From contig NZ_CP046524.1 in the NCBI RefSeq assembly GCF_021497945.1, positions 1,151,501-1,215,500 of the forward strand: a stretch of DNA of 64,000 nt, given 5' to 3'. The notes below the pieces were generated by a model. It made no database searches. It was given only the letters and a program-made list of their open reading frames with translations, and was not told where the DNA came from. Positions 37,585-45,796 of this stretch are shown piece after piece. This stretch comes from Streptococcus oralis. GTDB taxonomy: Bacteria; Bacillota; Bacilli; Lactobacillales; Streptococcaceae. Each line of letters begins with the position of its first letter. Within the stretch, counting starts at the first letter, position 1. A program made the translations under genes and the position numbers.

Positions 37585-38283
37585 TCACTTCAAACTCCAG
37601 CCACCATCCACTGTCAGGATTTGTCCTTGCATGGCAGATGCCTGACCGCTAGCCAAAAAAAGGCTAACTTGAGCAATCTCACTTGGTTCAATCCAACGCT
37701 TGATAGGCGTTTCACTAGCTACCCAGTCCGCCAATCCACCTAGTTCAAAGTCTGCAGCAGTCATACCTGTCTTGACTGCTCCGGGAGCAATCCCAAAGAC
37801 CTGAATCCCAGCTTCAGCATAGTCTAGAGCCAACTGCTTGGTAAAGCCTGCCAAGGCATGCTTAGAGGAAGTATAGGCGTGACCACCTCCACCAGCTAGA
37901 CTTGAGGCAATCGAACACATATTGATAATAATTCCTTTTTTATTCTCCAGCATTTGTGTCAAATAATAACGAGTCAGCTCAATTGGAGTCACGTAGTTGA
38001 TTTCAAAGATTTCTTGAATTTCCTGCGCTGTCTGTTCCAAAAGTGGTTTGTAAGCATCCAAAACTCCAGCAGTATTGCACAAAACATCCACCTGAGGACA
38101 CCAGTCAAAAACAGGTTTCAAGTCTAATGTCAAATCCCTCTGTAAAAAGTGAAAATCACCCTGCAATTGGGGATTTTCAACTTGGTCAACTCCATAAACT
38201 TGATAGCCCTTCTCTAAAAAGAGGCGAGCTTGAGCAAGTCCGATCCCTGAACTCACTCCCGTGATCAATACACGTCTAGTCAT
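37585..38283 (-). CDS. Short-chain dehydrogenase/reductase (FabG-like)
   Basis: The 232-aa Rossmann enzyme has the cofactor motif TGVSSGIGLAQA (residue 8), NTAG and the catalytic YTSSKHA (Tyr-x3-Lys) near residue 140. A Ser in the IASSL segment completes the triad, and GAVKTGM and the DGGWSLK end complete the classical SDR pattern. The pneumococcal homologue is annotated only as an oxidoreductase. It overlaps the DUF2829 gene by 8 bases. Confidence 0.88.
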   Translation of the reverse strand: MTRRVLITGVSSGIGLAQARLFLEKGYQVYGVDQVENPQLQGDFHFLQRDLTLDLKPVFDWCPQVDVLCNTAGVLDAYKPLLEQTAQEIQEIFEINYVTPIELTRYYLTQMLENKKGIIINMCSIASSLAGGGGHAYTSSKHALAGFTKQLALDYAEAGIQVFGIAPGAVKTGMTAADFELGGLADWVASETPIKRWIEPSEIAQVSLFLASGQASAMQGQILTVDGGWSLK

Positions 38284-38512
38284 GCACTTCTACCCAGTCC
38301 GTCGCCAAAACATCACAAGGTGTCGGGCTCCACATTGAAAAACCTTCCCCTTCTCCAGATACGTTGATTAGGAAATAAGGCGTCACTTCAAGTGCAACCC
38401 CATTTTGCTCGATGGTATCAAAAAGCTGTACATAGTTTTCAGCCCCTCCCCAACCAGTTCGTACATATTTTTTCTTAGCTTTTAATCCAGGCAGGATTTC
38501 TTCAAATGTCAT
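38276..38512 (-). CDS. DUF2829 domain protein
   Basis: The 78-aa protein consists of one DUF2829 domain: TFEEILPGLKAKKKYVRTGW at the N terminus and SMWSPTPCDVLATDWVEV at the C terminus. Related single-domain proteins occur in phages and low-GC Firmicutes; function is unknown. The start at 38512 has AAAGGAGA 8 bases upstream, which rules out the frame extension to 38542. Confidence 0.85.
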   Translation of the reverse strand: MTFEEILPGLKAKKKYVRTGWGGAENYVQLFDTIEQNGVALEVTPYFLINVSGEGEGFSMWSPTPCDVLATDWVEVHD

Positions 38513-38604
38513 GACTGTCTCCTTTAATTCTACATTCTTCATTTAATTATAACAAAAAACCGCTTTCCAACGGCTTTTTGACTGTGTATCTACCAAATTT
38601 CTCC

Positions 38605-39645
38605 CTACCACTGCAATCCAGCTTCTCTAATTTCTTTCTTGGAAGCAAATTTACCATTTGGTCTGTGCCATCTTCCGTTTCTATCTCTAAAGTAGCCACC
38701 TGAATTTATTGATGGCGAGTTTGATTCCTGGCTTTCTTCCTTTTCTTGTGCGGCTTGGCGAGCTTTTCCCTCTTCTTCTTTTGCTTTCTTTTCAGCGGCT
38801 TCTTTTTCTTCAGCCTCTTTCTTGGCTTTTTCCTCAGCTTCCTTCTTAGCCTTTTCTTCAGCTTCTTTTTTAGCTTTTTCTTCTTTGTTTTCGACTGTAT
38901 TTTTAGCCGTACCATCCAAGTAATTGATTTCCGCATTAGCTGAAACATTGTCTAAAACGACATGCGTCACTGAATACTGATCAACCTTTTCTTTACTACC
39001 ACCCAACTTGATTTCCAAGAGTTTACCATTTTCATCTATTCCCACATACTGCAATTCAATCTGTCTCGGAATCAACTCATCTTTTTGATAGATTGGGGTC
39101 ACCTTATAATCCAGATAGTAGTTTGGGTGATTGGCCAACCAAGAGTCCGATCGATTTTCGTAATAAAGCATACTTTCTTGATTAGTATTATCTGTACCAT
39201 AATAAGTTCCAGCATTTAGCCAGTTAGTCATCGGAACCAAGTTTTTCTTTTCATCGTTTAATCCACTAAACTGGTACCCAATCAAATGACCACGATTCAT
39301 CAACCAAGCCTTTTTAGAGCCATCTCCATAATAAAAATTATAATTGTGCCAACCAACTGGGTTATAACTTATCTTAGGCTCTCTCTTTTCAGTTGGCTCA
39401 TCGCTGTCCTTAAGTTGAATATGAGCACCCGTTGCGCGTGATTTAAAATCCATTTCCCCAAGTTCTAGTTGCTTCTCATTTTTAAAAGGCAAGAGTCCGG
39501 CTTCTTTAAACAACTTCTCATCAAACTTGGTTTGCTTTTGTTCAATTTTTTCTTCTGGGACCTTTGATTCTGCCTTATGTCCAGAACATGCAACTAGTGT
39601 TGTGATCGAAAGCAAGGCAATTGAGAAGGATAGTAGCTTTTTCAT
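38605..39645 (-). CDS. Lipoprotein DNA/RNA non-specific endonuclease (EndA-like)
   Basis: The 346-aa product has a lipoprotein signal peptide (TTLVACSG, Cys20). Its beta-beta-alpha-metal nuclease domain has the active-site motif MNRGHLIGYQFSG near residue 117, where EndA has DRGH, and LVPMTNWLNAGT. A highly charged Lys/Glu/Ala coiled coil with near-perfect heptads (KKEAEEKA) spans about residues 245-300, followed by a C-terminal FRDRNGRWHRPNGKFASKKE module. It should be anchored outside the membrane and could degrade extracellular DNA or act in DNA uptake. It is a paralogue of EndA rather than EndA itself. Confidence 0.85.
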   Translation of the reverse strand: MKKLLSFSIALLSITTLVACSGHKAESKVPEEKIEQKQTKFDEKLFKEAGLLPFKNEKQLELGEMDFKSRATGAHIQLKDSDEPTEKREPKISYNPVGWHNYNFYYGDGSKKAWLMNRGHLIGYQFSGLNDEKKNLVPMTNWLNAGTYYGTDNTNQESMLYYENRSDSWLANHPNYYLDYKVTPIYQKDELIPRQIELQYVGIDENGKLLEIKLGGSKEKVDQYSVTHVVLDNVSANAEINYLDGTAKNTVENKEEKAKKEAEEKAKKEAEEKAKKEAEEKEAAEKKAKEEEGKARQAAQEKEESQESNSPSINSGGYFRDRNGRWHRPNGKFASKKEIREAGLQW

Positions 39646-39740
39646 AAAAGTCTCCTTTGTTTTTATATAGTAATTAGATTAACATCTCCTCTTACATTTT
39701 ACTATCATTTTGTTAATTGTTCAAGAATAAAGAGACTGTT

Positions 39741-39768
39741 ATTATACTATTTTCACTTCAATGCCCAA
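39741..39768 (-). promoter_or_regulatory. Probable promoter of the lipoprotein nuclease gene
   Basis: The minus strand reads TTGGGC-N16-TATAAT. The -10 is perfect and the -35 is a moderate match, with the start codon about 95 bases downstream. Confidence 0.5.
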
Positions 39769-39815
39769 AACAAAACGATAACCACTTTTCAGTAGTTACC
39801 GTTGATTTCTTTTGA

Positions 39816-41840
39816 TTAGTCTTTCTCACCAAGTTTGCTATTGATAGTCATCATGATACTAGCAATTTTCTCTCCCCAGTATGGGTCAGAAGCATAGCGT
39901 ACATTCATACCAGAAGCTTTGTTCCCAAGGTGGTCTCTTCCACGGTCAATATAGTTCTCACGAATCCACTTGGCCGCACCGAGAATCCCCTTGTCCACAT
40001 CATCAAATTTCTTGGCTGAGGTATACGGGCTCGAATCATAAGCTGCAATTCCAAAGAAGTTATTCTTATCCTTGGCAATCTGGCTCCGACCCCAAGCACT
40101 CTCGAGTGCACTATGCGCCATCAAGTAAAGGGCATTTATACCATAGCGTTTCTCAGCTTCCTTAAAAATAGCACCCTTACCAGCGAGGCGACTATTCCTA
40201 ATGTTCATCAAAGAATAAACTTTATCCAATTCGGCTGCACTGTAATTACTTGGTTTAGTCAAATTTCTAAAGAGGAAGGGATTTTCAATGGTAAAGCCAT
40301 CAAAATGAATCCCATCAGTTGAATAATATTTCTTACCAATAGTCATAGCTGAGCTATGTGGCGCAACACGGAGACTTACATAAGGTGATAACTCATGGTA
40401 AAAATACTTGCCATCACTTGTATAATGAGGGACAAATTCACTGTCCTTATCAATAGCTTCTAAATCACTTTTATTCATGAAGCCTGATAAACCAGAAATA
40501 TTGACTGGTATTTGACTATCTTTTTTAGATTGGACATCTCCAAGTGAGACGATAGTTCCCTTTGATACATAACTCAATCTTTCACCAGAAGCGCTGTAAA
40601 CATAAGCAGTAATTGGTTTCACTTTGTAATATTTTGCCTCTGAGATCCACTTCCCATTATTCTGGAAGGAATACTCTTTACCTTTGATCGTAAAAGTACC
40701 CGTTACATATCGACCATCATCTTTTAGATAGTACCAAGCATCGTAATCTTTGTCAAAAATCCATTCATTTTTGGCCATATAGCCACCAGATTTAAGGTAG
40801 TATGAACCAATCCATTCACGGGAAGCGTAGGCCCCACCTGACTTCAAGTAGAACCAGCTATTGTAGGATTTATCAAAAATCCACTCTTTTTCCGCCATAG
40901 CGCCACTATCTTTCAGATAATAGTCACTTTTCCACTGGCTACTTGCCATCACACCATCGCTATTGAAATAGTACCATGTTCCTTTGATTTTTTCCCATTT
41001 ATTGCGAGAAATCTTGCCTGAAGCTGTTGCATGGTACCACTTGTCAGAAATTTTTACCCAATCATTTTCTGCCATGGCACCACTACCTTGGAAAAGATAG
41101 TCATTATAGATGGTACGGCTAAGCATGACACCATCTTTATCAAAGTAATACCAGACGCCTTCAATCTTTTCCCACTTATTGCGAGAAATCTTTCCCGAAG
41201 CTGTTGCATAGTACCACTTGTCAGATATTTTCACCCAATCGTTTTCTGCCATGGCACCACTACCTTGGAAGAGATAGTCATTATAGATGGTGCGACTAAG
41301 CATGACACCATCTTTATCAAAGTAATACCAGATGCCTTCAATCTTTTCCCATTTGTCGCGAGAAATCTTGCCTGAAGCTGTTGCATAGTACCACTTGTCA
41401 GATATTTTAACCCAATCGTTTTCCGCCATAGCACCGTTACCTTTGACAAGGTAATCATCAATTATAGTATTACTGAGCATAATGCCATTTTTATCAAAGT
41501 AATACCAGACGTCACCAATTTTTTTCCAGTTTAAGACAGGCTGGTTATTTTCATAAAAACGCCAGTTTCCTTGCTCTTTTTTCCAACCTTCCATGATAAC
41601 TTCCTCTTTTTTTTCCTTTTTGGATGAGTCATCTTTAGAAGAATTTTCCTCTTTTACAACCGGCTCTTTCTTGGGCTCCACTTGGGGAACTTCCTTTTTC
41701 GGAGTAGCTTCTTCTTTTTTCTCGACTACATCTATGGTCTGAGTTCTTTTCGTAACCTGAGATTCTTCAGCATATACAGATGTCTTTGCAAATCCTGCCA
41801 TAGAAAGAACGACAGTACTTGCAAGTAGTATCTTCTTCAT
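39816..41840 (-). CDS. lytB: LytB-type choline-binding endo-beta-N-acetylglucosaminidase
   Basis: This secreted murein hydrolase separates daughter cells. The 674-aa protein has a signal peptide (MKKILLASTVVLSMAGF ... VYAEE), a Lys/Glu/Pro-rich linker (residues 27-80), then many choline-binding repeats (about residues 85-400). Three of the repeats are near-identical 61-residue blocks. A C-terminal module follows with GH73 catalytic Glu580 in HSALESAWG. This modular order matches pneumococcal LytB rather than LytA or LytC. Position next to pyrDb also matches pneumococcal lytB. Choline-containing teichoic acid is implied. Confidence 0.93.
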   Translation of the reverse strand: MKKILLASTVVLSMAGFAKTSVYAEESQVTKRTQTIDVVEKKEEATPKKEVPQVEPKKEPVVKEENSSKDDSSKKEKKEEVIMEGWKKEQGNWRFYENNQPVLNWKKIGDVWYYFDKNGIMLSNTIIDDYLVKGNGAMAENDWVKISDKWYYATASGKISRDKWEKIEGIWYYFDKDGVMLSRTIYNDYLFQGSGAMAENDWVKISDKWYYATASGKISRNKWEKIEGVWYYFDKDGVMLSRTIYNDYLFQGSGAMAENDWVKISDKWYHATASGKISRNKWEKIKGTWYYFNSDGVMASSQWKSDYYLKDSGAMAEKEWIFDKSYNSWFYLKSGGAYASREWIGSYYLKSGGYMAKNEWIFDKDYDAWYYLKDDGRYVTGTFTIKGKEYSFQNNGKWISEAKYYKVKPITAYVYSASGERLSYVSKGTIVSLGDVQSKKDSQIPVNISGLSGFMNKSDLEAIDKDSEFVPHYTSDGKYFYHELSPYVSLRVAPHSSAMTIGKKYYSTDGIHFDGFTIENPFLFRNLTKPSNYSAAELDKVYSLMNIRNSRLAGKGAIFKEAEKRYGINALYLMAHSALESAWGRSQIAKDKNNFFGIAAYDSSPYTSAKKFDDVDKGILGAAKWIRENYIDRGRDHLGNKASGMNVRYASDPYWGEKIASIMMTINSKLGEKD
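41012..41500. repeat. 183-bp tandem DNA repeats inside lytB
   Basis: Blocks containing GCCATGGCACCACTACC recur with a period of 183 bp (61 codons): two near-identical copies near 41066 and 41249 and a more divergent third near 41429. They encode paired choline-binding repeats. Copy number can change by slippage or recombination. Confidence 0.85.
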
Positions 41841-41965
41841 TTTATTCTCCTCAGTAGAAAACTATCTACACTATTTTATAGAACCTATTGTAACATAGTT
41901 AACAGACGAAAATATTACAAATTGATGAAGATTCTGTGTCTTGTTGAGGATAAGGAAGGTCTAGC

Positions 41966-43715
<1,750 letters not shown>

Positions 43716-43750
43716 GACTTTTCCTCCTTAAATTTAAGGGGACCAGATAA

Positions 43751-43777
43751 AGAAAAGGCCTTGCAGTAGCAAGGCCT
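43751..43777 (-). terminator. Attenuator terminator of the pyrK leader
   Basis: AGGCCTTGC and GCAAGGCCT form a 9-bp GC-rich stem followed by TTTTCTTT on the minus strand, upstream of the pyrK start. It is the conditional terminator of the PyrR attenuator. Confidence 0.85.
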
Positions 43778-43885
43778 CAGTTAGGTTAGGCTAGAACTCA
43801 TGCGTACACTAAAAAAAGTCCCCACAGAGAGTTCCCTATCCCTTTTATCTGACACCTTGTGAGTCTCTCTGGACTCCCCCTTAAA
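43778..43885 (-). promoter_or_regulatory. PyrR-binding attenuation leader of pyrKD
   Basis: The minus-strand leader contains AGTCCAGAGAGACT (43862-43875), matching the PyrR binding-loop consensus ARUCCNGNGAGGYU at all but one position. The attenuator terminator follows downstream. By established Firmicute models, UMP-bound PyrR stabilises the anti-antiterminator so transcription stops when pyrimidines are abundant. Confidence 0.82.
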
Positions 43886-43900
43886 GGTTAAATTTGTATT

Positions 43901-43929
43901 AGTATACTCTTTCAAGAAAAAAAAGTCAA
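43901..43929 (-). promoter_or_regulatory. Promoter of pyrK-pyrD
   Basis: The minus strand reads TTGACT-N17-TATACT, a strong sigma-A match. The -35 lies within the 3' arm of the gloA terminator stem. Confidence 0.8.
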
Positions 43930-43957
43930 GTAGAAAACGAACATTCTACTTGACTTT
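43916..43957 (-). terminator. Intrinsic terminator of gloA
   Basis: A perfect 14-bp stem AAAGTCAAGTAGAA/TTCTACTTGACTTT with an 8-base loop is followed by a long T run on the minus strand. Confidence 0.92.
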
Positions 43958-43963
43958 ACTGGA

Positions 43964-44344
43964 TTATTTTTCACGAATCACTTCGACCTTGTAGCCATCA
44001 GGATCCTTGACAAAGTAATAGTTTGGTGGGGTACCAGGTAAGCCTTTTGGCTCTGTAACCTCATAGCCTTTGTTGCTGTGTTCTTGATGAAGAGCCTCAA
44101 GGTCAGGTGTACTGAGGGCGATATGGGCGAAGCCATCTCCTACCATGTAAGGGCCGTGGTCATAGTTATAGGTCAATTCCAACTCGTAGTCATCACCATC
44201 AAGTCCTAGATAGACAATCGTGAAGGCATGGTCTGGAAAATCTCTGCGACGCAATTCTCTAAATCCAAAAGCATCCTGATAAAATGCGATGGATTTTTCA
44301 AGATTTTCTACTCGCAAGCAAGTGTGTAGCATTTTTGAAGCCAT
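43964..44344 (-). CDS. gloA: Lactoylglutathione lyase / glyoxalase I family protein
   Basis: This is a VOC-fold enzyme of 126 aa. Metal-ligand positions occur in the first repeat (MLHTCLRVENLEKSIAFY, His5 and later Glu in YELELTYNYD) and the second (GFAHIALSTPDLE, YKVEVIREK). The glyoxalase I reaction detoxifies methylglyoxal, but the thiol cofactor in this organism is not shown by sequence. It stands between rplT and the pyr operon, with its own terminator. Confidence 0.88.
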   Translation of the reverse strand: MASKMLHTCLRVENLEKSIAFYQDAFGFRELRRRDFPDHAFTIVYLGLDGDDYELELTYNYDHGPYMVGDGFAHIALSTPDLEALHQEHSNKGYEVTEPKGLPGTPPNYYFVKDPDGYKVEVIREK

Positions 44345-44361
44345 TTTTCTCTCCTTTATGT

Positions 44362-44395
44362 CAAAAAAGACTGGAACAATCCTGTACCAGCCTTA
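44362..44395 (-). terminator. Intrinsic terminator after rplT
   Basis: AAGGCTGG and CCAGTCTT pair over 8 bp (one G-U) with a 12-base loop and are followed by a T run on the minus strand. Confidence 0.82.
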
Positions 44396-44402
44396 TAAGT
44401 GA

Positions 44403-44762
44403 TTATTTACCAAGTTTTGCTTTAGCTGCATCTGCAAGAGCTGTGAAAGCTGCTGCATCGTTAACAGCCAAGTCAGCAAGCATTTTACGGTTAACTTCGA
44501 TTTCAGCCAATTTCAAACCATGCATCAATTGTGAGTATGAAAGTCCGTTCAAACGAGCTGCCGCATTGATACGAGTGATCCACAATTTACGGAAGTCACG
44601 TTTTTTCTGACGACGGTCACGGTATGCATAGTAGTAAGAGTTCATTACTTGTTCTTTTGCAGTACGGAACAAGATGTGTTTAGCTCCATAGTAACCTTTT
44701 GCTAATTTAAGAATACGTTTACGACGTTTGCGTGATACAACGCCACCTTTAACACGTGCCAT
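44403..44762 (-). CDS. rplT: 50S ribosomal protein L20
   Basis: This is a 23S rRNA-binding assembly protein of 119 aa with the basic N terminus [26 protein letters not shown] and the C-terminal [17 protein letters not shown] end. In Firmicutes L20 represses its own infC-rpmI-rplT operon through the leader, which is present here at 45.6-45.74 kb. Confidence 0.97.
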
Positions 44763-44813
44763 GTTTTATTTCCTCCAAATATTTCCTAGAATTGTTTACT
44801 TACTGTCAGGCTA

Positions 44814-45014
44814 TTATTTCAAGCGAGTAAGCATTGCTTTGATACGTTTGAAATCTCCTGAATGCACCATAGATGCTTTACGAAGATGACGACGTTGTTT
44901 CTTAGTTTTTCCGTGGAAACGGTGAGATGTGTAAGCACGGAAACGTTTAAGTCCACCAGAACCTGTACGTTTGAAACGTTTAGCTGATGCGCGGTGTGTT
45001 TTTTGTTTTGGCAT
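44814..45014 (-). CDS. rpmI: 50S ribosomal protein L35
   Basis: This is a 66-aa, highly basic large-subunit protein with [19 protein letters not shown] and [14 protein letters not shown], the family signature. It is the middle gene of the infC-rpmI-rplT operon. Confidence 0.97.
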   Translation of the reverse strand: MPKQKTHRASAKRFKRTGSGGLKRFRAYTSHRFHGKTKKQRRHLRKASMVHSGDFKRIKAMLTRLK

Positions 45015-45046
45015 GATTTTTTCTCCTTTATTTAACTTTCTGACAA

Positions 45047-45568
45047 TTATTTTTTGTCAGTTGCTGGCGCCAACTGCATGAACATTTGGCGTCCATCCAT
45101 CTTAGCTCGTTGTTCGATGATTGCAATATCTTGTGTTGCTTCAGCAAACTCGGCTAAAACTTTTGCACCAATCTCTTTATGGGTGATCATACGCCCTTTA
45201 AAGCGAATGGATACCTTAACTTTATTTCCTTTTTCAAGGAACTTGCGTGCATTGCGAAGTTTTGTGTCAAAGTCACCCTTGTCGATAGTTGGACTCAGAC
45301 GAACTTCTTTCACAGTAACAACACTTTGTTTTTTACGTTGTTCTTTTTGCTTTTTCTGATACTCAAATTTGAACTTACCGTAGTCCATAATTTTAGCAAC
45401 AGGTGGTTTTGCTTGGGGTTGAATCAATACTAAGTCAACATTTGCACTATCAGCCAATGCTTGCGCTTCGCTTAGTGGCTTGATGCCTAGCTGTTCTCCC
45501 TCAAGACCGATCAAGCGAACTTCACGTACACGAATTTCATCATTGATGAATAAGTCTTGCTTTGCTAT
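45047..45568 (-). CDS. infC: Translation initiation factor IF-3 (non-canonical start)
   Basis: IF-3 prevents subunit joining and checks start-codon pairing. The core begins [20 protein letters not shown], with [15 protein letters not shown] in the linker and the C-terminal rRNA-binding domain intact. No ATG fits. GAGGTG lies 6 bases upstream of an ATA codon (45566-45568) that aligns with the AUU start used by other infC genes, so I place the start there (173 aa). A GTG at 45575-45577 would give 176 aa but lies inside that Shine-Dalgarno. A rare start codon is the classical way infC is autoregulated. Confidence 0.93.
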   Translation of the reverse strand: MAKQDLFINDEIRVREVRLIGLEGEQLGIKPLSEAQALADSANVDLVLIQPQAKPPVAKIMDYGKFKFEYQKKQKEQRKKQSVVTVKEVRLSPTIDKGDFDTKLRNARKFLEKGNKVKVSIRFKGRMITHKEIGAKVLAEFAEATQDIAIIEQRAKMDGRQMFMQLAPATDKK

Positions 45569-45604
45569 GGTTTTCACCTCTTTTTTATTATTAGAGAAAA
45601 ACAA

Positions 45605-45637
45605 GAGCGGACTCGTAATGATACAAGCCCGCACGTT
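45605..45637 (-). terminator. Conditional terminator in the infC leader
   Basis: On the minus strand GCGGGCTTGTA and TACGAGTCCGC pair with a 4-base loop (including G-U pairs), followed by TCTTGTTTTTC. It sits between the promoter and infC. Confidence 0.8.
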
Positions 45638-45732
45638 ATGATAGCGTTTCTTAGAAACTTTTCATCCGTAGGGCCAGGCAACTTGATGTCACAAGGCGAG
45701 AAGCTCTCACTTCTGCTTTTCTCAACTTTTAT
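45638..45732 (-). promoter_or_regulatory. L20/IF3 operon leader (ribosomal protein L20 leader type)
   Basis: The minus-strand leader contains GAGAGCTTCTCGCC, then GACATCAAGTTGCCTGGC and CTACGGATGAA, a conserved structured segment upstream of infC in streptococci. Together with the downstream terminator it fits L20-mediated attenuation. Assignment is from recognised sequence and position, not from a covariance search. Confidence 0.75.
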
Positions 45733-45761
45733 ATGATACCAAGTTTTCTATCCCTTGTCAA
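45733..45761 (-). promoter_or_regulatory. Promoter of infC-rpmI-rplT
   Basis: The minus strand reads TTGACA-N17-TATCAT. The consensus -35 and near-consensus -10 predict strong constitutive initiation, controlled afterwards by the leader. Confidence 0.85.
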
Positions 45762-45796
45762 GATAAAAAGTCAATTTTTCGAAAAGTTTGTCTATT

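Noticed and set aside
38746..38943. Plus-strand frame very rich in Phe, Ser and Leu opposite the lipoprotein nuclease
   Set aside because: It is the antisense of the Lys/Glu coiled coil; the hydrophobicity is a composition artefact.
41012..41500. Direct repeats at 41.0-41.5 kb as a noncoding repeat or CRISPR
   Set aside because: They are in frame inside lytB and encode choline-binding repeats.
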